This document shows positions 31,523 through 42,540 of a stretch of 64,000 nt of DNA, one piece after another (position 1 is the stretch's first letter; each line of letters begins with the position of its first letter). Source of the DNA: Marsupella aquatica (lineage: Eukaryota > Marchantiophyta); the NCBI GenBank assembly GCA_973895155.1, contig OZ316898.1, forward strand, positions 21,514,001 through 21,578,000, read 5' to 3'. Position numbers and translations under genes: made by a program. The notes under the pieces were generated by a model that was not told the DNA's origin, searched no databases, and was given only the letters and a program-made list of their open reading frames with translations.

Positions 31523-33527
31523 CATAATTATATACAAGCCATCCAGATAGTGCACTTGTGATGCCTATTGAACTCAAATTGCCATCAGAAGCTATGGACA
31601 GAATACTTGACAGAATTCCACGATCACTTGTTATACATATAGTTCATTTTTCCTGTCCATTTGGAAATTGCACAGATTAACAAAAGTATCCATAATGGTT
31701 TGTCATCGTAGAAAGTGATGACATCAAGTCAATTTTAAGCACTCCCTCAGAGGTGTAATTGTTCGGCATTTGTAAATACCTCACAGTATATATCACGACT
31801 GTACACATTGAATTAGTTCTAATCAGCCATTTCCCACGTCCAAAATTGAATGGTGACACTTTTGATTCTAACGGAGTTTAAAGGTTTCAACATGAATACT
31901 ATTGCTGCAAAAATGTTTAACCGGAAATGTTATGGGACTCTACGGTTTAACCAGAAATGTTATGGGAGCCTACGAGCGACGAGCACTTAAGGAACCAGAT
32001 TGAAGACGGGCAACAGGAATTCTAGAAGGCCAATACTTTCCAACCATAATACCAGCCCAACCATGGCACAGAAGGGAATTTGAAGGTGAAGAGCATTAAG
32101 GAACCAGATTGAAGGCAGGCAGCAGGAATTCTAGAGAGCCAATCCTTCCTGAAATACCACCCCAACCATAGTGCAGAAGGGAAGGGTCTGTCGGCAATTT
32201 GAATTACTTGTTCCCATGCATGCTGCTGCCAGGTGCAAGCAAGCGTGGACGTGGGTTCCCACTTTAGTTAGACAAACCATATCGAAGAAATTCATTGAAT
32301 GTGGGACGAACGAAAGTATTATGCTTGCAAAAAGAATAGAGACCGTTTGTGTCTATCCCAACTTCATATTCTCGCTGCCTTTGGCAACAGAGAAGAAGAT
32401 TTAATTGCACAATGAATTGGTAATACAGAGCGTACAATGGTTTTGGTGGGGACACTTGCCAACTCAACAACTTTGAGCTTTTAACTATGTTGTGGCCTAC
32501 CTAATTATCGCTAAAACTGCTCAGACAATAAATGTTCACCTATTGCCGTAAAGTATAAACATTGTGCACGTTCAGTTCCGCTACTTGAATTTACTAAATT
32601 GAATTGGCAAGTGTTGGATTACACATCACTTTCCAAGTCAAAGCAACTTAAATTAGCTGGAGTGAGGGTCACCACCGATTGGAATTTGGAGCTGGAGTGC
32701 TTCTTGTGCACCACCATCAGCTTTGCCTCGGCCAACTTTTGGTGTAGTCCTACCATCAAGCGTGCGCAGGCCCTAAGACACGAATTGCAGCTCATGAGCT
32801 TCAAACGGTCTACAAGCATTACAAGCATTTGTGTGGCAATTCTAATGGTTGTTGTGAGCAATTGAAGGATAGACTTATACTGCAGATAATAATGCCGGCA
32901 ACCCCATCCCAATTTCCTCATTCCAATCAGTAGCATGCTCTGGTTTATTCCACAGCTCTTGTGGGGCCCAATAGAAACTTCCAACCATGGCAACTCAAAT
33001 GAGCAAGAAGCAGAAGAGGTATTCATCGATTTGACTAACCGGTGTTGCGACAACGCTCGCTCAAAAGGACTCAAACAATTCCAGTGCCAATTTTCAAGTG
33101 GCTCGCTCAGCCACTCGCTGCAAAGTTGCGCAGCTACCTTCGGTTCTGCTGTTGCATGAAGACACAAAATTGGCTAGAAAATTTGCAAACAATTATGTGA
33201 AGGAGAAACGACGCAGGTGGGGCAAGTTAATGGCCCGGGCTAAACTCAAAGCATCGATTCAGAGCTTGAAAGCAAACAAAATGGTAGTTGACTAAATTTT
33301 TTTGCTGTGGTGGGTGTGTTGACCTCGCCACACAACAACTCACAGGACGACAGGGTGAAACAAGTTATAAAAAGTTAAGTTCCAAGATTTTTGGCACTTA
33401 ACTTTCCAGTGAAGTACTCACAAAACGACGGACACTAACTAGAGATCGTTAGTGATTTTAACTATCAGATTTAACTATGAGTGCGAGTTGAGCCGGCAGG
33501 AACCCTACGCCTATTTTCTTTTGATTT
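31520..33527. repeat. R1 composite repeat, copy C (partial)
   Basis: Seen: 31520-31730 matches 13060-13260, 31700-32190 matches the right arm, and 32190-33527 matches 11310-12642. The left arm and core are absent. The tail keeps longer plus-strand open stretches than copy A (for example 33098-33295 without the extra stop). The match ends at TTTTGATTT, where the LINE begins. Confidence 0.82.
32599..33295 (+). pseudogene. R1 tail unknown coding remnant, copy C
   Basis: The best-preserved version of the tail. Frames 32599-32865, 32935-33159 and 33098-33295 follow each other on the plus strand with small overlaps, and contain EEVFIDLTNRCCDNARSKG and LLLHEDTKLARKFANNYVKE. An overlapping minus-strand frame of 182 codons (33167-32619) is also open, so strand is uncertain. 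Not recognised. Confidence 0.35.
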
Positions 33528-33804
33528 CCTTGGAATGGTAGCCATTTTATAAATTGTTTCAGTTCCCCGCAAAAAGCCCCATGGGGAGGCAACCAAGACA
33601 GAACAGAGGGCCAAACCTCAAAAATCCAACCGAATCCCACCTCAGGCAAGGAATTAACCTCCCCGGAGACACCTAATAGCAAAAGAGGACGACCAGCAAC
33701 CCAAACACACACCACACAAACTCACAACCAGCTTGAGGGCATCAATGCCCCCAGAACCATACATTCATTGGTCTCAACGTTCAAACATCACTGCAAAATC
33801 AGAG

Positions 33805-35400
33805 TCACCCAACGGAAGTGAAACTGATGCCCCCACTGCCAAGCCAGCTCCTGTGAAGCCCATCGATACATGATTTGGCTCGTAGCAGGCGAGTGCACTT
33901 CCTACCCCGGGGGCAACGCCGACCAGCAGCAAATAAGTTCTCCACTGCCTCTGACAGGACAAGTCCCAGGTCAAACACACGTCTCTCCCCCGTCTGAAAC
34001 ATGTGAGTGTTTCTCCCAATCCAGAGCCTCCAGAGAATCTGGTGCAAGACAAAAAGTTGCGCCACTCGGATGGGCTCCCTCCCACAGGCTGAATCTAAAA
34101 GGGCCATCAGCCCTTGTCCAATTGGCATATCCAGCGCACTCAACAAGGTCAAACAGAGACGCCAGCAGCAGACAGCATGTGCACATTGGAAAAAAAGGTG
34201 AGGGATGGTTTCCAGCCGTCCGTTGCACACCTTGCAGTCACCGTTGCTCACCTCTAATCTATGCGCATGGCCCCAGTGAACAAGCCCCCCACAATGATCC
34301 TCCATATAAAGTTCTTGCCTCTGGTTGGTAAATCCGATCTCCATAGTCTGGACCAGCTCTCATTCCATCCTCTCTCCTCTCGGGTAAGAGACCAGATCCT
34401 ATTCAGGCGTTCGTGATTTGAGGTCTTGGGCCGCCAGAAGTCATACACTCTACAGTTCTGAATTCTAAAATCCTTCAATGGTTCAGGTCTATCTGTCCAC
34501 CCCCACTGTTTGGCATACAGGAAGTACTCTGACCGGCAGTGTGAAGCGCTCCATATACTTTCCAAGAACTTCCGTGCAAGCAATCGATGCTCTGCAGAGA
34601 AGCCACGCATGTTGCTCCATCTAAGCGGGAGATCCTTCCAACATCCTTCCTCTGCCGACCAACCATCACCAATCGATCTCATTCCCAGCCGGCCACAGAT
34701 CGTTGCAATGTCTGTAATGGCTGAATTAGGAAGAGAATGAAAGCCCACCATGCATCTGAGTGTGTCAGTGATGCTCCACCGGGCAGGCGGCCCCCCCGGC
34801 CAGGCTCATAGGATAGATGGGCTCTCACTAGCTCCCAACATCGCCAGAGACCCGTAGTGTAGGGGAGCCCACTAAAGGAACGAGGTGTTAGTACATAAAA
34901 GCAACTGGTCCTGGAACTAAGGAGTATCCATTTCTCCTAATAACCTTGTAGTTCATCCACCCCAACAATCCTAGATTGGCCGCCAACATCTTGGACCATT
35001 CTAGTTCTGGCGAGTTTAATACCCTAAAGCTCACCATTGAGAGAGCACGGCATCAGAGTGGCTGTGGAAATCCCGAAATCCCAGTCCCCCCTCCACTCGT
35101 GGCAGTGCCATCCTGTCTCAAGCCACCAACGGAACCTTCTTCCCTCCTGAGTCGTTGTATCCCCATAGAAAATCTCTACTGAGAGCAATAAGCTTCTTGG
35201 CTAGACCAGCAGACGCCTTGCAATACATTACATGGTAGATCGGAATAGCAAGTAGTACTTGTTTAACTAGTAATGATTGGCCAGTAAAGGAAAGCAACTT
35301 GTTGGACCAAACAGCAAGCCTGGCACAAATTTTGTCGAGGCAGAATTTGTGCAATTGTTCCGTGCTCAAGCCCACCCCAAATGGTGCACCAAGATATTTT
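33805..35400 (-). pseudogene. LINE C-terminal part with zf-RVT cluster, frameshifted
   Basis: Seen: 35375-35118 (LCLDKICARL-type region with WSNKLLSFTGQSLLVKQVL), 34751-34254 (RIWSLTREERGWNESWS, DLPTRGKNFIWRI) and 34344-33805 (CKVCNGRLETIPHLFFQC) read in order as the typical tail of plant L1 ORF2 proteins. The frames are broken near 35400, 35100-34760 and 34300. Confidence 0.75.
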
Positions 35401-37092
35401 TGTATCTCCCCCCTTTGACTGATATTGGCAGCCCGTGTTATTCAGCCAAACAGGGACCTCCTCCATTGCCAATGGAATCACAACTGATTTCTTCAAATTC
35501 AGTCGAGCACCGCTAGCCTTCTCATAACAGTCAAGAGCAGTTGTTGCTTCCTCAAAAGCATTCTCAGTTACAGGGATAAACATCTCCACATCATCCGCAA
35601 ACAATCTGTAGCAAATAGTGAGATCAAGCGAGATCTGCAAGCCACATAGTCTACCCGCTGCCAGCTCTGCATCAAGAAAATCCATGAGTGGCTGCATGGA
35701 AATAACAAACAGCAACGGTGATAAAGGGCAGCCCTGTCTTACCCCACACTTGAGCTCAAACGTGTTAGATAGTAAACCATTCACCAAGGCACGTGAAGAT
35801 GCCTGAGCCAACAACGCTCTTACCAGTGTGATGAAACGTCCGCTTATCCCTAGCAACTGCATACATTCCCATATATATTCATGCAAAACACGGTCAAAAG
35901 CCTTCTCAAAGTCTAATTTTAGAAACAATGCCTCTCGTCTCCTTTTGTGAACCCAATCACAGGCAAGCCAAGCAAGGGAAATGTTTTCTAAGATGTGGCA
36001 TCCAGGGATAAATCCAGTTTGTTGCGGACTGATTATCAAGTATAGGATTGGTTTTAATTGCAAGGCGAGGATCTTGGCAATTAGCTTGTATATCGTATTT
36101 AGCATTGTCAATGGGCGCCAGTCACTTAACAAACGTTTGTCCGATTTCTTGGGTATGAATTTAACAATTCCTTCACAAATATCAGCATCGAGGGCACCCG
36201 TAAGCCAAAATTCCTGTATCATATCCACTAAATCCTGACCAATAAAACCCCAACATGCTCTGTAAACCTCTGTTGTCATACCGTCAGGCCCCGGTGTTTT
36301 GTCACTGGGCAAGAGCCACAGCACATCCTTCACCTCCTGGAATGTAGAGAGCTTCTCCATCTTTAAAATGTCCTCCCTTGAAAGGGCAAACCTTGTGTTG
36401 CTGAGCAGTCTATCATGAGCCAGACGTCTCTCTTCTGCCTCTGCTTTGGAAAAAGACTCAGGTGAGTACAATGTTTCACAAAACTCTTCAACCTCCTTCA
36501 AAATCAATCTCGGGTCAGAGATCGTACTCCCATCCACCCTGCTCAAGGAAGAGATAGCCTCCCTGGATCTCTTGGCTTTCACTGTGGCAAAGAAAAATTT
36601 AGTCAATTCATCTCCTTCCCCCAACCACTTAACTCTGGCTAGCCTGCGTCCTCTATGAGCTTCCTCCAGTTCCAAAGCATGCAGTGTGTCCTCAGCATCC
36701 ATGAAATCAACAATGTCCTCCTCCAATTGATTTTCTAGAATGGCCATCTTAAGTGTCCTTAGTTGAGCTCTCTGAAAAGCCATCTCCACCTCCGTTGTCC
36801 TTGGCTTGGCTTGTATCTCCTTAAGTGCTTGTCTCAGTCTCCAACTTCCATTAGTAAATCGATTACGCAGGTCCACACATTTCTCTCTTCCCACTCTCCA
36901 GGCTTCTTCGAGTAGTAGCATGTCCTCTCTTTTCCGAAGCACAGCCGAGTTGGCCATAAACAGTCTCACTTTCCCTCGCTCCACAGTCTCAGTCAATCCT
37001 GCAATCCTCACATTCAGCAAGATCGGGTCGTGATCAGAAAGAGCCAATCCCCCATCGTGAATGAGTTCCACCTCGCTAAGCCATCCACCCAT
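35263..37092 (-). pseudogene. LINE reverse transcriptase
   Basis: Seen: a 609-codon frame. SDHDPI near residue 19 is the last endonuclease motif. RT motifs follow: DKTPGPDGM (about 264-272), DWRPLTMLNTIYKLIAK (about 324-340), QTGFIPGCHILENI, LKLDFEKAFDRV with catalytic aspartates near 393 and 400, GVRQGCPLSPLLF, and FADD near 498-501. The catalytic residues are intact. Reading leaves the LINE frame after about residue 560, and homology continues in another frame from about 35400. L1 clade by motif style. Confidence 0.88.
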
Positions 37093-37094
37093 TT

Positions 37095-37486
37095 CACTTA
37101 CGTCAATCCTGTCAAGTCTGGACTATAGCATCACTCCATTACGCTTCCTCCTCCATGTGAAATGCGGGCCAATCGCTCCACCTCTAAGCTCCCATGATCT
37201 GTCAGGTTCAATCTCATCTTCAAAAATCTCCAGAACTCAGCCTCCCTACCTCGGATTAGTGGAGACGGTCCCGTTGAGTCATTTCTACGTTCAATCATGT
37301 TGAAGTCTCCACACAACAGCCAATCATTGTGCGGCAGCGTCATCTTTAAATCATGCCCAAGAAGTGACCTTAATCTAGCTGAACTGGGAGCGTAAATGCA
37401 AGCAATCCCAAACGTCACATCTTCCTTCGCGACCACGGCCCATACTGCCCTTCCTAAATCCAGTGCTCCGGAGCAAACTAGTGCGT
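37095..37486 (-). pseudogene. LINE endonuclease C-terminal remnant
   Basis: Seen: GRAVWAVVAKEDVTFGIACI, NDWLLCGDFNMIERRNDS and, in another frame, FTWRRKRNGVML, then a TAG, then SRLDRIDVSEMGGW. These are the G-D-FN and SRLDRI signatures of L1 endonucleases. A frameshift sits near 37200, and the TAG (where the family has tyrosine or similar before SRLDRI) is at about 37122-37124. The N-terminal third is missing. Confidence 0.8.
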
Positions 37487-38201
37487 TGGAGGTGGTTCCA
37501 ACAGTTTCCCAAAATAGCGCTCTCCAGCTTCAGCATCAGCTTTTGCTGCCAAGGACAGGCATTCCTGTGGTGACAATTTTTCCTTCTTTGAAAGTCGCGC
37601 TCCCTCTACGTACACACCAATCACAAAGTGTTGAAGAGGAAGAGAAAAACAGGAAAGTCATCCAATAATCACTCAAAGCAAGGAGTCTACAAATTTGGCA
37701 CGATTCCGGCAGAAATGCTTTATCGATTAGCAAAGCAGGAAGACACAGGACACCTGTAATTGCAAAAGTGCTTTCCAAACAAATGCCAGAGCAAGGGCGA
37801 CAGCTGCTGTCCATGATACCCTTGATCACTTTTCAGCAAAGAAAACAAAGTAGCAACAGAGGGGTGCTCAAAGGAAAAAACTCAACGAAAAGAGAAACCA
37901 GAACAAGAACCAGAAGATACTGACGAGAAACACATTGCTGTGAAATTCAGTTGGAATTACCATCCGTAGAGTTTCCTTTTTGAAGCCAAATTGCAAACTT
38001 AATTGCCATTTCCAATCCGTCAGGTACCACTGGGAACATGCGACGGATTATGTCTTTGAGCTCCATTTTCGACGACCCTAGCAACATAGGTACTCCGACC
38101 CAGCCAAGGCATAGTTTCACAGCAACGTCTCGCAGTCGTGTTTCGTCATGAATAGTTCTCCAAAGCAGGTTCATAATATTTTCTTCTTCACCACTCGCCA
38201 T
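37483..38201 (-). pseudogene. Truncated paralogue of the nuclease-like/kinase gene
   Basis: Seen: exon 1 38201-37961 and the start of exon 2 (37605 down to about 37483) match the gene at 56095-53987, with the same splice sites and phases. Exon 2 is cut after the LLEPPP residues by the 5' end of the LINE. The fused frame meets a TAG two codons later, so any product would be about 120 residues and lack the nuclease-like and kinase parts. Amino acid changes relative to copy 2 are scattered. Confidence 0.8.
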
Positions 38202-38599
38202 TGGATCTTGCAGGCTAAACTATACTGCTTACTTCTTAAGATATATGCTAGCATAGACAAGACAGCCACAGACGCAAGTTATAACAAAAGAAAGCACATA
38301 CAAATGACAAGCAGAAACGAAACCCCTCGGGTTGACAGAAATTGTAGCAACAGAGGAAGCGACAGAGGAAAGAGCACACCACAAGGGTGAAAACTACGGT
38401 ATGAGGCTGTGAAAATCACCATCCACCAAACCCTAGATCACCAAAATCCCAGTCCAAATCCTGCAACCGTGCAATGTAAGGCCTTATGATCCGTAGTCTA
38501 TCATGACAATCAATTAAACATGCAACGATTCACCACCTCAAAATTTCCAAACCAGACTGCTCGCAATCCGCCACACACTTCAGTCTATGCAGAACAGAC

Positions 38600-39000
38600 C
38601 AGTATACCGAAGGCTCGGACTCTTATGCCGAGGGCCTCCTCGGTCGGTAGACAAGGAGTTGATCTCGTTCCCGACCAGTTGTGCCTTGTGTAAACCCCCG
38701 GGCCTATATTTGAGATCCCCCAATGTTGATCCGTTGCCGACCTGTTGTGCCTTGTGTAACCCCGGGCCTATATTTGAGAACCCCTAATGTTTATGGTTAT
38801 GGTCCTACCTTACTCCTTAACGAGGTATTGGTACTTGGCCCTCCATTCAGGATCTCCCTTCTCAAGGCAGATCTTGCCCTCCATTTGGGATCGCCCTTCA
38901 TGATGCAAATCTTGGTCCTTCATTCAGGCTGCTCTACCCGCGGCCAATCTGGACCGTCCATTCAGGGTGCTCAATCCGCAGCTAATCTCCGCCCTCCATT
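38600..39000. repeat. Short internal duplication in D2 copy 1
   Basis: A block of about 50 bp containing TTGTGCCTTGTGTAAMCCC and GGGCCTATATTTGAGA occurs twice, about 66 bp apart (near 38672 and 38738). It is also present in copy 2 (near 56552 and 56620). Confidence 0.75.
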
Positions 39001-39017
39001 TAAAAATGAACGGCCAG

Positions 39018-39032
39018 ATTGTTAGGGTTTAG
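39018..39032. promoter_or_regulatory. Telo-box-like element
   Basis: GTTAGGGTTTAGGGC is conserved at 39020-39034 and 56905-56919, followed within about 150 bp by a GC-richer stretch in both copies. Telo-boxes are common near plant transcription starts. It could serve a plus-strand transcript or the divergent kinase gene, but no start site can be assigned. Confidence 0.35.
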
Positions 39033-39650
39033 GGCGTTCCTGCATCACCATCCAACAGACAGCTGCTATTGGACGGCCCAGATTTTGTTCACCGGGCCGG
39101 TGGTTTCCTGGGCGGGCGTTACTTAATCTAGGAGAGCAGCAGGATGCGGCCACTTCCCATTTCACTTTCTGGAAACGCTGTCAGGTTGGAAGTTTGTCGT
39201 CTGTGCAGGAGCCATTTCCATCTCGGCCGGGATGAGCTTTCTCTCGCATTCTAGTCATTCTCCTTCGTGCCTCTCATTCCGTGTTCATCGAGAGCTTGAG
39301 TAGATTTGGGTGTTTTGTCTAGGCTCGAGACGACCGGCTGTGGTGAATGTGGGTGCGGCTGTGAGTTGACTGTTGGAGCACAACTCAACTTTGAGTGGCC
39401 TGGTTTTTATTTCTCTTTCCATATCAATTGCTTTGGATGTATGCCATCTTTTTGAATGCGTGCCATACTTGTTTTATTATATGCTTATGTCGGTCATTCT
39501 AATGAACATTTTCCGCTCTATTTGGAATCTTTTAATGTTGATGCTGAACATGACTGCTGAAGGTTTTTCTCTTGTGTTACTCCCGTTCTGACCTATGTTG
39601 CCGCTGTGTAGCAATAATATCTAGTGGAGTAAGGACAAAGTCGCTCAATC

Positions 39651-39752
39651 ATGCCTCCGAAAACATTCCAAGGTGTTTTGACTGTTTTCTTGCATTCGGT
39701 TTTGTTCAGTACTCCCTCCGCATTGGGGGCCGCTTCAGTTGTAGACTGCTAG
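39651..39752 (+). CDS. Small conserved frame, about 33 aa, signal-peptide-like
   Basis: Seen: ATG-to-stop frame MPPKTFQGVLTVFLH followed by a hydrophobic stretch and ALGAASVVDC, conserved in both D2 copies (second copy near 57537) with two residue changes and no frame break. A charged start, hydrophobic core and small-residue site resemble a secretion signal. With such recent duplicates, conservation is weak evidence for coding. Confidence 0.2.
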   Translation: MPPKTFQGVLTVFLHSVLFSTPSALGAASVVDC

Positions 39753-40018
39753 GGGTTGCTTGACACTTGTTCATCTCTTCCCTTGTAGGACTCATCTTGA
39801 ATCATTATAGACCCAAAACGAGGCTTCGGCTAACTGATCAATGCTTTCCCCATGAATGATGAAGCAGAGATCGCCAGAGAGCTTGCGCCTTTGATGCAAG
39901 TGGAGTTTGATAGTTTAAACATCAGTGCGAGAGGAGCTTAATAAGGGTTTAATGATTGCCAGCCAGATTCCAGATTCCAGACCAGAATTTGAACTCCCTG
40001 AATTACTAGATAATTTAT

Positions 40019-40742
40019 TTGATTGTGCCACGGATCGTACTCGGAGAGGTGGTGGGACTCTGCTACCTCCGGTATGAGTCAGTCCTCATTAAGAACCCAT
40101 TGTCCACTACCCCCTCGGCCAGGAAGCTAGAGGACTGGTATTTAGCTCCCTTGCCCCCAGGAGCCCGCGACTCTACTCAGTTTATCCCCTCGGGTAAGCC
40201 CAAAATCATTTTCAGACGTGCCTCATTGAGACACATCACTCTCCCGTGCGCTCGGGTTTGTTGACGGGCCTCGTCAAAGTTTTGAATGAACTCCGTCATA
40301 TCCTGCCCGTAGTACCTGCTTTCGTTCCAAGGGAGAGAGGCGAGGTGCTCAAACCCTTGGGTCTTCAGATAGCATGCATACTTGGGGTGGAGGATGTTCT
40401 TGTGAACATTGTCCCCCATGCGATGCATGGTCAGCTTGGCTACCGCAACCGTGGCCAAAGGCAACCCGGATACGGCTGCGGGTTCCTTCCTCTTCCTACC
40501 CCGAGACTGATTCCCGGGTGACTAGAAGAAGGGGACATCTCTCCTTCCTCTCGGTCAGGTGGTGGTAGTGCCATTGCCGTGAATATTGGTGTCGGGGCCG
40601 TTAGAGTTACCGTGTTATCCCCTTGGGCTTGCTGGAGTGATGCTGGGTTGTTCGGCGCTTGTTCGGTCATACCCCGCGGCCGTCGATTCAGGGGAGGGTG
40701 AGCCTCCTCATCTTTGGAGCTAATATTCACCGCATTCACCAT
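40019..40742 (-). pseudogene. D2 repeat-associated protein, C-terminal part, copy 1
   Basis: Seen: minus-strand frames 40742-40440 (NISSKDEEAHPPLNRRPRG, then PPPDREEGEMSPSSSH) and 40464-40177 (MHRMGDNVHKNILHPKYACY, GFEHLASLPWNESRYYGQDM, RVMCLNEARLKMILGLPEG) overlap in different frames. Copy 2 reads both in one frame (58630-58109), so copy 1 has a frameshift near 40450-40520. Family not recognised; a transposon gag-like or transposase accessory protein is possible. Confidence 0.5.
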
Positions 40743-40822
40743 GGATCATACTCGAAGAGGTGGTGGGACCGGTGGCGGGGACCGGTTCGGCTGAGGCCAA
40801 GGAGGTGTAGGTGCGGGTACGG

Positions 40823-41109
40823 CTCGGGGGGCTGACTATCAAAAATCTTAGGAACCACGTGCGATCCAAAATAGGTATTTTTGATAGAAATTAACTAAAT
40901 TTTTAAAAAGCGTAGGAGGCAAAAGAAGGTATTATAAACTCATGTTTAGAGAATATTCTCTAATATATAATTTTTATAAAATAAAATATGTTATTAATAT
41001 TGAAAATAGAGAATATTCTTGGAATTTTTTTTTTATAAAATAGGTCTATTTATATTAGGCTAGGATCGCACGTGGTACCCCAAAATATACACTTAGTTAA
41101 CCCCCCGAG
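40823..41109. mobile_element. MITE of 287 bp with 8 bp target-site duplication
   Basis: Seen: the ends are CTCGGGGGG and CCCCCCGAG (perfect 9 bp inverted), continuing as an imperfect inverted repeat of about 45 bp that includes CACGTGCGATCC on both sides. The element is flanked by GGGTACGG at 40815-40822 and 41110-41117. D2 copy 2 has a single GGGTACGG (58703-58710) with no element. The interior is AT-rich with no coding potential. The 8 bp duplication fits hAT-like (or P-like) transposition. The terminal sequence is not one I recognise. Confidence 0.92.
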
Positions 41110-41640
41110 GGGTACGGGCATGGGTTGGCCGGCACTGGTCGTTGATGGTAGAGTTGCCATGAAGTTCTGCAGGTGCCGGTGGAGGTTTTCCAAAGCAAGT
41201 GTAGACGGCCTTGTCGACCGGGTAGTGTTGAACTCGCTGTTGATGATAGCCCGGACCCAAGCGGGGATGTGGTCGAAGTGGTGCCGTTGCAAGTCGATCG
41301 TGCCCGGGAGAGTGAAGACCGCATCCGGGAGCCGAAGCAATGCTTCCCAGAAGCCGATATATTTTCCCCCATTGAAGAAGTACCCTGATACTTCTTCGGG
41401 TCGGTAAAGCTCGCTCTGGGACGGGTAATCAATGTTAAGGAGATAGTGGTGTCGGCCTGCTAAGCGAATGGCTCTCTCGTATTCGTGTTTGATTTCCTAT
41501 CGGCGTGGGTTGGCGTGTTTTAATGAGTCGGCCAAGTGCCCTCCGATAGACAGGAACTGTGTCCAGAATTGTATGGCCGAACTGGAAAGGATCACATGCG
41601 ACGTTCAGAGGAGATAGCAGGTGACTAAGGATAAGCAAGA
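41050..41640 (-). pseudogene. D2 repeat-associated protein, N-terminal part, copy 1
   Basis: Seen: minus-strand stretches AVFTLPGTIDLQRHHFDHIP, WVRAIINSEFNTTRS and HLQNFMATLPSTTSAGQP in one frame (41340-41050), interrupted by the MITE just after the GQPMPVP residues. Upstream parts are split among frames. Where copy 2 has a stop in IDL-stop-RHH, copy 1 has glutamine, so copy 1 keeps the ancestral reading at that point. Confidence 0.45.
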
Positions 41641-41679
41641 GAGCTGGAGTCGAAGCTGGCGTGTGGACTGAAGAACTGG

Positions 41680-42150
41680 GAATTTGAAGGTGACAAGCAC
41701 ATTAAGGAACCAGATTGAAGGCTGGTACAGGAATTCTAGAAGCATTGACCAAGCTTTGTTTCCTTTGTATTTCTCACGAACCTAATTGAACGGTGACACT
41801 TTTGATGCTAACGGAGTCCAATGGTTTCAACATGAATGTTATAGCTGCAAAAGACTTTAATTGGAAATGTTATGGGAGTGCGGGATTACAAGTGAGTCAC
41901 CATGAATGCTAGTGGTGTATGAATACTTAAAACATAATGTTATGGGAGCCTACGGTAACCACCCGTAAGTCACCCTAATCTATACTAGCGGAGTTTAAAG
42001 GTTTTAATAACAACGTTGTGGGAGTCCAAATGTTGAAACGTCGAGACCGTGCACCCCATGTAGGAGACCATGCACCGCGCTCCCTAAATACCCTGAAATG
42101 GCCTGAAGACCGGACTCATTGCACGCGGTGTGCAAAGAAGATATGTAGAG
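41680..42150 (+). repeat. R1-type arm at the right end of D2 copy 1
   Basis: Seen: plus strand AATTTGAAGGTGACAAGCAC through GAAATGGCCTGAAGACCGG matches the reverse complement of 7160-7640 and the plus strand of 59969-60208. It encodes the FPLYFSRT-stop end of the repeat-borne fragment, then its 3' flank. Position 41920/41921 is the unoccupied site for the CACTA insertion of copy 2. Confidence 0.85.
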
Positions 42151-42540
42151 GTAAACCCCGAACCATAAACGGGAGTTGGCATTTGGAGGATGGCAGGATT
42201 GCAGTTGATCCCTTGGTGTATTGGGGGCCGTGGGAGGGAGCCACGAGGAACAACGCAAGGGTAAGGGAACCCTATAATAAACCCTAAATGACGGGGAGGG
42301 AGGGTGGGCAGAGTTGATGCGAGGGGAGTATGGAAAGAAGGCCGCAGTGCTATCCGGGCTCCCGAAGCAGTGAGTTTTGAAGAATGGCGCGGGGATCGAC
42401 TTGCTTCGTAATGTTGATTCCTTTGTATTTTCATGGCGGGACGGTCTTTTTCGGGCACTTGTGGCAAAAAGACCACGAAAAAGACCGCAAAGACCGGGCA
42501 TTGCGATCATTGGGCTGCACGAAAATGTATATAGGGTTGC
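42150..42540. other. No gene supported
   Basis: Frames on both strands overlap with no recognisable domain. AAACCCTAAAT at about 42279 is telo-box-like. Confidence 0.35.

Larger units (their letters stand above)
33528..37486 (-). mobile_element. L1-type LINE, 5'-truncated
   Basis: Seen on the minus strand: the C-terminal part of an AP endonuclease, a reverse transcriptase and a zf-RVT-like C-H-C cluster, followed by a 3' region ending next to TTTTCTTTTGATTT. The homologous uninterrupted site is R1-A 12642/12643 (TTTGATTT/AACAGG), close to the L1 endonuclease preference TTTT/AA. At the other end the LINE starts inside the endonuclease and joins the D2 duplication, with no matching target duplication. 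ORF1 is absent. Several frameshifts make it inactive. Confidence 0.85.
37483..42150. repeat. Segmental duplication D2, copy 1
   Basis: Seen: collinear with 55378-60208 at high identity by eye, in the same orientation, offset about 17.9 kb. Copy-specific changes: the left end is cut by the LINE, a 287 bp MITE is present at 40823-41109, and about 0.69 kb is missing at 41679/41680 relative to copy 2. It contains kinase-gene exon 1, a promoter-like region with a TTAGGGTTTAGGG telo-box (about 39018), small conserved frames, a minus-strand repeat-associated gene and an R1 arm. Confidence 0.9.

Noticed and set aside
33870-34331. 153-codon plus-strand frame across the LINE
   Set aside because: Shadow of the LINE ORF2 C-terminal region, which has recognisable zf-RVT residues on the minus strand.
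40823-41109. Reading the MITE as a deletion in D2 copy 2 instead of an insertion
   Set aside because: A precise 8 bp duplication and terminal inverted repeats fit insertion. A deletion would not leave a single perfect target site.
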